A stretch of DNA of 64,000 nucleotides from Jonesiaceae bacterium BS-20 (GTDB lineage Bacteria > Actinomycetota > Actinomycetes > Actinomycetales > Cellulomonadaceae). Numbering within the stretch: position 1 is the stretch's first letter; each line of letters starts with the position of its first letter. A model generated the notes under the pieces. It had not been told where the DNA came from. It ran no database searches and saw nothing but the letters and a program-made list of their open reading frames with translations. Location of the stretch: contig CP146203.1 in the NCBI GenBank assembly GCA_039995105.1, forward strand, positions 2,914,001 through 2,978,000. Direction: 5' to 3'. The translations under genes and the position numbers were made by a program. Shown here in pieces: positions 7,816 to 15,430 of this stretch.

Positions 7816-10800
7816 TCAGCGCTGCGAGACTACGCGGCGACGAGCAACCATTGCGGCTCCTCCAAGAAGCAGCGCAAGCGCTGGCAGAACTAGGGCCAGT
7901 GAGGCCCCGGTCTTGGCAAGGTCGTCATCGGTGCCGGCAGGCTTCTTACCGTCGTCCTTCTTACCATCATCCTTGTTACCGTTGTCCGCTGGGTCCGTAG
8001 GATCAGTCGGGTCCGTAGGATCAGTCGGGTCCGTAGGATCAGTCGGGTCCGTAGGATCAGTCGGGTCCGTAGGATCAGTCGGGTCCGTAGGATCAGTCGG
8101 GTCCGTAGGATCAGTCGGGTCCGTAGGCTCACTCGCGTCGCTGAAGGTGTGGCTCCAGGTTGTGACTGCGTCCTGTGTGAACTCAAAGCCCTCACGAGCA
8201 ACGGCTTCAACGGTTACCGTACCTGCACCTGCGTGGCTTCCCGCAGCGATTACGTCACCGTCAACTAGGTAGTCAACACCTTCGGTCTCGGGAATCGTAA
8301 AGAGATCGTTTTCGGTACCATCCTCGTCAACAAACTGAACTGCTTTGGGAGTGACCTGGGTTGGTGCTGCTGGAGTCTCTAGGTCAGCCAAGCTGGCAAT
8401 TTGGATGTTGCGATAGTCAACAATCTCCCCGCCACCATGGTTCTGTACGCCAATGAAGCCCTCACGGAGATCCCGGTCCGGGTGCACACTGTCGAAGTCA
8501 TTAATCAGAGTTCCGTTCAAGAAGATCTTGATATTCTGCCCTTCGACCCTGATGTCATACGAGTTCCATGAGCCCACAGGGTTCAGTGCCTTTTCCCGGG
8601 CTTCAAGATCAGCACCCTGGAAGTCATAAATGGCTCCCGTGGTCTTGTCATCGGCATCACTTGCGTCGATTTGGAGTTCATAACCGCGGTTTACCGCAAC
8701 CCATGGGTCATCACCCGGGTCTGGGAATCCAATGAAGACACCACCGTTGTAGTCGCCATTCATGCGCCAGTCGAGCTTAAGGCTGTAGTCACCAAAGGCT
8801 TGGTCCTTGAACCACAGCAAGCCCATCCCACCGTGCGTGCGCAAGTTGCAGTGTTCGGTGCGAGCAAATGCTCCACCGCCGGCGTGCGCCCAGTTCTCAA
8901 AGCTGCCGATGGTTCCGTCAAATAGTGCCTGGTAGTGCTCATCGGGTGTAAACGGAGCACAATACTCAATGCTTTCACCGATGGTCAGGAGGTCAAAGTT
9001 AACGTGTCCCTCATCTTCGGTGTCAACACGCAGCGCAATGGTGTTTACACCTGCCTTAAGGTCCAAGTTCCTTGAGGAAACATCCCACTTCTTCCAGCTA
9101 TTGGTGCTTGGGAAGTTCCACACATCCAGCTTTTCACCGTTGACATAGAGGGACATATTCTTAGCACCCTCAAACGGGTTAGGTCCGTTAGCAAATCTGA
9201 TATTAACGGGGTAGGTTCCAACCTCTGGAACCTCGACAGCGAATCGCACTCCTGCGCCAACGCTGCCTACCTGTGCGGCAAAACCACTGCCCGAGAACCC
9301 GGTGTGTTCGGTTTCGACCTTTGCGCCACCCGTTAGGTCCGCATATTCGGCTTCATACATTCCGCGGCCTGTCAGCGGTTCAACGTCTGGAATGGCGTTG
9401 AGGGTGTACCAAGCTTCCGCATTCCACAGGCGGTCGCCCTCAGCGGATGAAAACGGTTGCGGAGAACGCAGGTGTACTACGTAGCCGGGTTGTAGTCCAT
9501 CAACTGCCAAGCTCACCGTCTTGCGGTCAGTTGACACCGTCGCTGAGGTGACCGGAACAATTTGCTCATCAACCTTGGGTCCACCGTATTGCGGAGATGG
9601 CACATAGTGCCACTGGCTCAGTTGGTAAGCGGAAGCAATTTTTTCTGCCGTCTCATCTGAAATAGGCTGGGTGTACTCAATGTCAAAACCCTGGGAAGTG
9701 GCACGCATTTCCTTCATGTCAAAGACATTTTCGCCAACAATCTCAAGTTTTTGCAGCCCAAAATTGAGTTTGTTATTCTCGCTCCAGTTGCCGGCTTCAC
9801 CAACGCCACCAATGTATAGCGCGTTGTCTGGGCCCTTAATAACGGTGTTCACACCCGCTTCAAAGCCAGCCGAGTGACGGAACACGGCACCTTGGTATTC
9901 GCCGTCAACTTCTTCAAGGAATGCTCGCTGCAGACCTCCGTAGGTCACGTCTCCAAACAGCATCTGATTGGCAAAAGCGCCTTCTTCAAGGAGCAATGGT
10001 GAGCTCGGCGAGTTTCCAATTTCATTCTGTGGAATCCATACCGCAGGCTTGGTGACCGGATTAGCATCAAACGGTCCAGCCGGCGTGGTGTAGTGGTTAA
10101 AGAACCGGTCCTGCTTGACGTGGACAATTTTGGATGACGGCAACCAGTCCCCCTGGTTGTCAACAATGAAGAGTTCTTGGTCGGTGCCCTTGCCAATTCC
10201 GTTAGGGGTGCGCAGGCCGCCTGCTACATCACTAACCTCGCCGGTGGTCCGGTCAATCTTGATCGCGGTTCCGCGGCCGGGCGCCGGTTGCGGGTTGGTG
10301 CTTGCACCACCGTTGTTAATAGCAACTGAGAGCGCTACATAAAAGTAGTCGTCATCGTATTCAAGACCAAAAGCAAACTCATGGAAGTTGTTCCCATAGG
10401 CCCACGTTGCAAACGTCTCATGGTTGTCATAGAAACCGTCCCCATCCGGGTCCGTTAGTTTGGTGAGTTTGTCACGCTCGGACACATAGATAGCGTCATC
10501 AATGATCGCGATTCCCATGGGATTCAGCAGGCCGGTGGCCACTTTTGTGCGGGTGACATCTTGCGGTCCCGTTGCACCAATTACGCCGTCCAAGAAGAAA
10601 ATTTCCCCCGGCTCAGCATTAGGTACCCAACCACTTGGACTCACTGATCCGGTAGTCATAACCGCTAGTTTTTCATCCGGAGTGAATGCCAATGCGGCCA
10701 CCATGGGCTCAAAATCTGCGGAACGCAGGTTTACCAGGTTGTAGTTAGGGTTCACTCCGTCAAGTTGTGAGCCATCACCGGGGCTGTCAAGGTCACCCTC

Positions 10801-11421
10801 ACAGAACTTATTTCCCGGTGCCGTTACCCGCACAATGGCTTCTTCAACACTCAACACACTCGACGGAACTACTTCAAAGTCGGTGGCCCCGGGTGTTTTC
10901 CAAGAAAACGTCAGCCGTTGACCATACCCGCCCTCAAAGTGTTCAATCTTGAGCTCGTGTGTGTCACCCGCATTTAGATTTACCGTGGCGTCTACCGAGG
11001 TTGAGTCTTGGGCGCCGTCGTTATTGATGAGTTCCACACCGTCTAGATAAACAATTGCGCCATCATCATTAGTTACCCGGAAGGTGTATTCTCCATCGGC
11101 TGGAACAGTCAACGTTGTTAGTGCATGGGTTATGAAATTGTCATTCAGTCCAAACTCACTTGTTTCGCTCCAGTCAATATTTGGCATGATCTTGTCAACG
11201 TTTGGCGTTGTGCCAGCACGCAGTTGACAAACCGCACCCGGATTCCCAGTGAGCTGGAAAGTCCGCAAAGTAACGCCCGGGGTGTGCCCCTCGGGCGCCG
11301 CCATTGCTGGCACCGCAAACGTTCCTAGGACCAAGGCGCCAAGGCCAAGGACCGCACTGCTCCTGCGCACACGCCGTTTTAGCGATTTATGCGTAGAAGA
11401 TTTGGTACCGCTTACAAGCAT
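7816..11421 (-). CDS. Secreted, sortase-anchored multidomain protein: PA14, beta-propeller, carbohydrate-binding and DUF1080 domains
   Basis: A 1201-residue surface protein. A twin-Arg-rich N-terminus and hydrophobic stretch (residues 22-42, ending VPAMA) form a signal peptide. Next come a PA14-like sandwich (about 50-195), a glucose/sorbosone dehydrogenase-type beta-propeller (about 225-570), a CBM6/35-like domain starting EAEYADLTGG (about 695-835), and a DUF1080 laminin-G-like domain with LFDGTIGSFENW (about 850-1035). A low-complexity TDP repeat (about 1115-1145) leads to the sorting signal LAKTG at 1168-1172, a hydrophobic helix and ARRR tail. DUF1080 proteins include 3-keto-glycoside hydrolases, so a role in outer-surface sugar chemistry is plausible but unproven. 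No sortase lies in the window. A 22-bp palindrome precedes the gene. Confidence 0.85.
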   Translation of the reverse strand: MLVSGTKSSTHKSLKRRVRRSSAVLGLGALVLGTFAVPAMAAPEGHTPGVTLRTFQLTGNPGAVCQLRAGTTPNVDKIMPNIDWSETSEFGLNDNFITHALTTLTVPADGEYTFRVTNDDGAIVYLDGVELINNDGAQDSTSVDATVNLNAGDTHELKIEHFEGGYGQRLTFSWKTPGATDFEVVPSSVLSVEEAIVRVTAPGNKFCEGDLDSPGDGSQLDGVNPNYNLVNLRSADFEPMVAALAFTPDEKLAVMTTGSVSPSGWVPNAEPGEIFFLDGVIGATGPQDVTRTKVATGLLNPMGIAIIDDAIYVSERDKLTKLTDPDGDGFYDNHETFATWAYGNNFHEFAFGLEYDDDYFYVALSVAINNGGASTNPQPAPGRGTAIKIDRTTGEVSDVAGGLRTPNGIGKGTDQELFIVDNQGDWLPSSKIVHVKQDRFFNHYTTPAGPFDANPVTKPAVWIPQNEIGNSPSSPLLLEEGAFANQMLFGDVTYGGLQRAFLEEVDGEYQGAVFRHSAGFEAGVNTVIKGPDNALYIGGVGEAGNWSENNKLNFGLQKLEIVGENVFDMKEMRATSQGFDIEYTQPISDETAEKIASAYQLSQWHYVPSPQYGGPKVDEQIVPVTSATVSTDRKTVSLAVDGLQPGYVVHLRSPQPFSSAEGDRLWNAEAWYTLNAIPDVEPLTGRGMYEAEYADLTGGAKVETEHTGFSGSGFAAQVGSVGAGVRFAVEVPEVGTYPVNIRFANGPNPFEGAKNMSLYVNGEKLDVWNFPSTNSWKKWDVSSRNLDLKAGVNTIALRVDTEDEGHVNFDLLTIGESIEYCAPFTPDEHYQALFDGTIGSFENWAHAGGGAFARTEHCNLRTHGGMGLLWFKDQAFGDYSLKLDWRMNGDYNGGVFIGFPDPGDDPWVAVNRGYELQIDASDADDKTTGAIYDFQGADLEAREKALNPVGSWNSYDIRVEGQNIKIFLNGTLINDFDSVHPDRDLREGFIGVQNHGGGEIVDYRNIQIASLADLETPAAPTQVTPKAVQFVDEDGTENDLFTIPETEGVDYLVDGDVIAAGSHAGAGTVTVEAVAREGFEFTQDAVTTWSHTFSDASEPTDPTDPTDPTDPTDPTDPTDPTDPTDPTDPTDPTDPTDPTDPTDPADNGNKDDGKKDDGKKPAGTDDDLAKTGASLALVLPALALLLGGAAMVARRRVVSQR
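7991..8134. repeat. 18-bp tandem repeat coding for a TDP stalk
   Basis: Seven identical 18-bp units (GGGTCCGTAGGATCAGTC on the plus strand) followed by one imperfect unit. On the minus strand each unit encodes two Thr-Asp-Pro triplets of the wall-spanning stalk. Identity at nucleotide level, including third positions, points to recent expansion by slippage or recombination. Confidence 0.95.
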
Positions 11422-11443
11422 CGTTGCTCCCGTTCGGTGATTC

Positions 11444-11482
11444 GTTATATTCCACCCGGTCGCGATACATCCATGTATCGCG
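11444..11482 (-). promoter_or_regulatory. Promoter with 22-bp palindromic operator before the large surface protein
   Basis: CGCGATACAT (11461-11470), CC, ATGTATCGCG (11473-11482) is a perfect palindrome with a 2-bp centre, 40 bp upstream of the start at 11421. On the minus strand a TATAAC -10 candidate sits at 11449-11444, so the palindrome covers the -35 zone, a repressor position. No regulator gene is adjacent. Confidence 0.55.
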
Positions 11483-11603
11483 CATTCCCTCTGGTCAAGG
11501 GCTTTTTAGGTGGACCGTGCGCCAGTATTCCACACTTTTGTTAATTTACGCCAGAAGTTGACCGCTAGATGAGCATTTCTGCATGATTGCCGACAAAAGC
11601 ATC

Positions 11604-12377
11604 TCATGCCAGTAGTCCAAATAGGTTTTGACTCAGCCACTGGCGCACTGCCGTGAATGTGAACCAGGCGGTCAGCAACGTAATCAACAACCACTCTCTG
11701 TTTGACCCAGTCTTGCCGAGGACGGGGAACGCAAGGTTGCCGTTGGCTTTCCATACCCAAGACAGGACCGGAATCTTGCGCCACCACTTTGGTGGCTTCA
11801 CTACAACGGGCCACAACACCGGAATACCACCGGTGGTAATGAAGTCACCAACCAGATGGGCGAGGTAGCCAATACCTACGGCAGCGGGGAACCATAGCCA
11901 GTTGTCCGCTCCGTACACCAAGACCGTGGCGGCCAGGGCGATACTGACCGCCCACGCCCCAAACCGCCCCTTGGTGAGCCGCAATGCGCGGAGCGCAAAC
12001 GCGGCTAAGAGGATGGCGCCAATGCTCGCCCCTACATGGATGACCCCGTAGCACCCTACCTCGCGCTGCAACGGTCCCACGGCAAATGCGCCGGCAAGCG
12101 CAACGCCTAAGCCCAAGATCGAGTGTGTACCTTGCCGGTGCCCTCCGGAGAGCTTTTCACTTATTTTGGCAATCCAGTTTGAAACCGGTGGTAGCGAGTG
12201 CGCGATGGTTCCGCTGTGATGATCAATGTCCGGCAACAATGCCGCACCGGCGGCCACGACGGTACCGACCGCAAGCGCCGGTCCGTCTACGTGATCGACC
12301 AAACCCAGTGTCCCCGGAACGGTCCCTGCAATTGCCAACCATGCTGCCGCACCGGTAGCCGCGTGCGCTGCGCCCAT
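11604..12377 (-). CDS. DUF457 / YdjM-like membrane-bound metal-dependent hydrolase
   Basis: About 257 residues from the ATG at 12377; an in-frame TTG lies 7 codons upstream. The family's polar motifs are visible: LLPDIDHHSGTIAHS near residues 48-62, HRQGTHSIL near 80-88 and YLAHLVGDFITTGGI near 172-186. The conserved His/Asp residues are likely metal ligands between 4-6 hydrophobic segments. YdjM/DUF457 proteins are inner-membrane proteins of uncertain role; E. coli YdjM is SOS-linked. It stands alone, transcribed away from nhaA. I see no LexA box in the 240-bp upstream region. Function is not assignable beyond the family. Confidence 0.8.
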   Translation of the reverse strand: MGAAHAATGAAAWLAIAGTVPGTLGLVDHVDGPALAVGTVVAAGAALLPDIDHHSGTIAHSLPPVSNWIAKISEKLSGGHRQGTHSILGLGVALAGAFAVGPLQREVGCYGVIHVGASIGAILLAAFALRALRLTKGRFGAWAVSIALAATVLVYGADNWLWFPAAVGIGYLAHLVGDFITTGGIPVLWPVVVKPPKWWRKIPVLSWVWKANGNLAFPVLGKTGSNREWLLITLLTAWFTFTAVRQWLSQNLFGLLA

Positions 12378-12637
12378 CACTTGAAAAACCAACCCCAAAA
12401 CTTTTTTTGGCCCCGCGTATCCCGCTGGGACCGCAGGTCAAAGTGTATGCGGGGGATCAGACATCGACAGATTTTGGCACGGCAACAGCGATCTTATGCG
12501 TCTCAGTTCACCCAAGGAGAGTGCAGCCCTTCCATAATGCGAGTATTGTTGCAGGCGGTGAGCCGGGAAGTCTGGTCGGCAGCGTTCTCGATGATGTGAG
12601 CGTTAAGTTTTTCCGCAACTCATTTTAAGGATGTATT

Positions 12638-13882
12638 TTGTCTTCACAGCCCGCATCTACACAGTCACGTCTGCGTAGCCTTCTTTCTCAGGACACTTTT
12701 TCTGGTGGCCTGCTCATCTTGGGTGCCGTTATTGCCCTCATCTGGGCCAACTCTCCTTGGCGCGAGGCCTACCATTCGTTTTCCGGGTTCACCATTGGTC
12801 CATCCGCACTGCACTTGGACCTGTCTCTGGGCACCTGGGCGGCCGATGGCCTGCTCGCAATCTTCTTCTTTGTTGTGGGCGTTGAGCTCAAACAAGAGAT
12901 TGTTTCCGGCGCGCTTTCCAAGCCCAAGGAAGCTGCCGTTCCGGTCCTCGCCGCGATTGGCGGCATGGCTCTTCCCGCGATCGTTTTCGCCGTACTCATT
13001 ACCGTTCAGGGCGACTCAGGCGCAATCCATGGCTGGGCCATACCAACCGCAACCGATATCGCATTTGCCTTGGCCATCCTTGGTCTATTTGGCAAAGGCC
13101 TGCCCAAGGCGCTGCGGATATTCCTGATGACGCTCGCGGTAGTGGATGACCTGTTGGCGATCATTATTATTGCAATTTTCTACACTTCAGGCCTGAACTT
13201 CCTGGCCCTTGGCGGAGCTCTCCTCGCGGTTGGGACATTCGCTATTTTGGTCCGCCTGCGCAACCCGCATTGGTGGCTCCTCATCCCGGTTGCCCTCGTG
13301 GCCTGGACCCTTATGCACACGAGTGGCGTTCACGCGACAATTGCAGGCGTCTTGATGGGCCTTTCGGTTCCAGCCAACCTTGTCCACGGTGAGCGTGCGC
13401 CGCGCACCGAACGCTACGAGCACGCGGTCTCGCCCATTTCCGCGGGCCTGGCCCTGCCAATTTTTGCTTTCTTTGCCGCGGGCGTGACCATCGTTGGGGA
13501 CACCAGCTTTGGCGAACTGACCGGCACGCCGGTCTTTATCTCCGTTGCGGTTGCCCTCATTGCGGGCAAGCTTCTGGGCGTCCTTGGCATGACCGCGCTC
13601 GTTGTGAAGACCACGCCGCTTCGGCTTCCCGATGCTATTGGTGTGCGCGACCTGCTACCGGTTGCGTTCTTGTGCGGCATTGGCTTTACGGTCTCGCTTC
13701 TGATCGCAGAATTGTCCTACACGGACATTGCCCACACCACCCCGGCCAAGGTCGCCATCTTGAGCGCCTCGGTTATCGCCGCAATCCTAGGCGCCATCAC
13801 CCTGCGCCTCGATGCTCGCAAGGCCCGTCACCACGACATGAATGAGGATGGCGTTCGAGACCGCAACATCGAGCTCATGTAG
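12638..13882 (+). CDS. nhaA: Na+/H+ antiporter NhaA
   Basis: A 414-residue NhaA homologue with about 12 hydrophobic segments. The ion-binding aspartate pair is AVVDDLLAI (Asp170-Asp171), and the TM4 unwound motif is PTATDIAFAL (Thr137-Asp140). It exchanges external protons for cytoplasmic Na+ or Li+ for pH and sodium homeostasis. The start is TTG at 12638, 7 nt after TAAGGA; the ATG at 12631 is in another frame. The C-terminal tail is hydrophilic (ARKARHHDMNEDG). It is a single-gene unit: the next gene has its own promoter, and a strong inverted repeat 45 bp after the stop may end the transcript. Confidence 0.95.
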   Translation: MSSQPASTQSRLRSLLSQDTFSGGLLILGAVIALIWANSPWREAYHSFSGFTIGPSALHLDLSLGTWAADGLLAIFFFVVGVELKQEIVSGALSKPKEAAVPVLAAIGGMALPAIVFAVLITVQGDSGAIHGWAIPTATDIAFALAILGLFGKGLPKALRIFLMTLAVVDDLLAIIIIAIFYTSGLNFLALGGALLAVGTFAILVRLRNPHWWLLIPVALVAWTLMHTSGVHATIAGVLMGLSVPANLVHGERAPRTERYEHAVSPISAGLALPIFAFFAAGVTIVGDTSFGELTGTPVFISVAVALIAGKLLGVLGMTALVVKTTPLRLPDAIGVRDLLPVAFLCGIGFTVSLLIAELSYTDIAHTTPAKVAILSASVIAAILGAITLRLDARKARHHDMNEDGVRDRNIELM

Positions 13883-13917
13883 TTACGGTTGACCCACTTG
13901 CGCCATGTATCAATTCA

Positions 13918-13970
13918 TTGACACACCAGACCCTCGCCTGTACCATTTAACTGGTACAGACGAGGGTCTG
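13918..13970 (+). promoter_or_regulatory. Promoter and GntR-type operator for the membrane protein-ytrA operon (also a possible nhaA terminator)
   Basis: A consensus TTGACA (13918-13923) and TACCAT (13941-13946) are separated by 17 bp. The -10 element lies inside the palindrome TGTACCA-TTTAAC-TGGTACA (13939-13958). Longer arms CAGACCCTCG (13927-13936) and CGAGGGTCTG (13961-13970) extend it to an almost perfect 44-bp inverted repeat. The inner repeat fits the long, A/T-centred operators of YtrA-subfamily regulators, which suggests autorepression. As RNA, the hairpin could also end nhaA transcripts, although no T-run follows. Confidence 0.65.
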
Positions 13971-13996
13971 TCTCTATTGAACTGAGGATTGCAACA

Positions 13997-14980
13997 ATGG
14001 TCAACATGCTGTTCCTTCTCTTTGTGCTTTTGGTGCTGGCGCTATCCGTAGTTTTGATAATCGCCATTACTACGGCACTGCGCCCGCGCACCGTTGCCTC
14101 AGTCCACACGAACACCGACCCCGAGGTCCTTGCCGTGTTGACCTCCGCCCAACGCAGAGCGTGGGGATCGATCGGCGCCGCGGTGGCGCTCTTGCTCATC
14201 ATGCTGGTGATAGGTAGCTCGCTACCAAGCACCTTGGGGCTGCCCCTCGCACTGGCCCCCATGATCGCGGCCACCGGTGCAATCCTCCTACAAACGATTC
14301 CGGGACAACGCTCCTTTCAGGCATCGAAAAGCACTGTCCGCAGTGCTTCGCTCGAGGCCCGCTCACCCTGGGCATATGTCTCCAAACCGGCCCTCTGGGC
14401 CCCAATCTTAGGCGCGACACCTCTCGCCGGATTCCTGATCTTCACCGGCCTCACGGCCAGCGCAGATGATTTTGGGCTCGCCCGCGCCCTTCACATCGAG
14501 ACCGAAAATATGGGAACCGGCGGAGGACCCTATCCCGGCTGGTACTACGGAATTCCTCTACTTGTTGCAGCTGCCGTACTGCTTGGCGCCACCCTGCTTG
14601 CGCACGTTCGTTTAAGCAAAATAGCCGCATTCCCACGTGCAGACCTCGGCGAAATTGATGCCACGTGGCGGCGCGGCTTGACCCGCATAGTTTCCGCAAT
14701 TTGTGTGACCGGACTACTTTTAACATTGGGCGGAGTGGCACTATTTGCCAGCAGAGTTATCTTGAGTATTCAAGGGAGCCTTCGTGGTCATGGGGAACCG
14801 GTCCCCGGTTGGCTTAGCTCCGGGCCGTTCATCACCACCGCCGGTGCCCTTTGCATCTTGGGGGGCGTGACCAGTATTTTCCTGGCAGCAAGATGGGCAG
14901 CGAACCTCAAACAGCAGGCACTTGCAATCACGCCGCTGCACCCTGCCCAGCAGCCGCCCATGACAAATCCGTACGTTTAA
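13997..14980 (+). CDS. Uncharacterised multi-pass membrane protein, paired with a GntR regulator
   Basis: 327 residues with about seven hydrophobic segments (near 2-26, 53-77, 82-100, 130-150, 185-205, 235-255 and 277-300) and a Pro-rich, cytoplasmic-looking C-terminus (HPAQQPPMTNPYV). I do not recognise a defined family; it resembles the DUF1648-type membrane proteins often linked to YtrA regulators. GAGG precedes the ATG by about 9 nt. The GntR gene follows after 9 bp, so the two form an operon from the promoter at 13918. By analogy with ytr-type operons the protein may act in envelope stress or antibiotic response, but nothing in the sequence proves this. No ABC ATPase is nearby. Confidence 0.75.
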   Translation: MVNMLFLLFVLLVLALSVVLIIAITTALRPRTVASVHTNTDPEVLAVLTSAQRRAWGSIGAAVALLLIMLVIGSSLPSTLGLPLALAPMIAATGAILLQTIPGQRSFQASKSTVRSASLEARSPWAYVSKPALWAPILGATPLAGFLIFTGLTASADDFGLARALHIETENMGTGGGPYPGWYYGIPLLVAAAVLLGATLLAHVRLSKIAAFPRADLGEIDATWRRGLTRIVSAICVTGLLLTLGGVALFASRVILSIQGSLRGHGEPVPGWLSSGPFITTAGALCILGGVTSIFLAARWAANLKQQALAITPLHPAQQPPMTNPYV

Positions 14981-14989
14981 GCGGCCACA

Positions 14990-15346
14990 ATGATTACTCT
15001 GAACCCCACCGACCCGGTCCCCGCATTCGAGCAGATCAAACTGCAAATAGAGGCGCTTATTCGCTCGGGCACCTTGATCGAGGGACACAAGCTCCCGTCT
15101 ATTCGACAGCTTGCCGCCGACCTACAAACCGCACCCGGAACCGTGGCTCGCGCGTACACGGAGCTTGAGACAACCGGCCTGATCGAGGCCAGCAAGGCCA
15201 AGGGCACCCGGGTGCGCGGCGATCAAATCCTGCCGGACACGGTCCAGCGTGCGGCGCAGACGTATCTTGATCAGGTTTCCCACCTGACCCTCGAGCAAGC
15301 TATCGGTGCGGTACGTGCGCAATGGAATGCCAAGCAAAAAGGCTAG
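14990..15346 (+). CDS. GntR-family transcriptional regulator, YtrA subfamily
   Basis: 118 residues, the short length typical of YtrA. The N-terminal winged helix-turn-helix spans about residues 8-75: PAFEQIKLQIEALIRSG, then GHKLPSIRQLAADLQTAPGT and VARAYTELETTGLI. Only a short helical dimerisation tail follows, without the large ligand-binding domain of FadR or HutC types. These repressors usually control their own operon with transporter or membrane protein partners. Gene order and the palindrome overlapping the -10 of the shared promoter fit autoregulation here. Confidence 0.9.
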   Translation: MITLNPTDPVPAFEQIKLQIEALIRSGTLIEGHKLPSIRQLAADLQTAPGTVARAYTELETTGLIEASKAKGTRVRGDQILPDTVQRAAQTYLDQVSHLTLEQAIGAVRAQWNAKQKG

Positions 15347-15430
15347 ATCCTTACCCGGCTATCGGCTTTCACAGCAAGCACCGTGACATTTCGGGTGGCG
15401 GGGTGGCGCAGAGTGCCGCAAACTGGCAGG

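Noticed and set aside
7991-8134. Regular short repeats as a CRISPR array
   Set aside because: Units are contiguous with no spacers and lie in frame inside the stalk of a surface protein.
7913-8272. Plus-strand reading frame with a Gly-Ser-Val repeat
   Set aside because: It is the antisense of the TDP-coding repeat; the minus-strand gene has signal peptide, domains and sorting signal.
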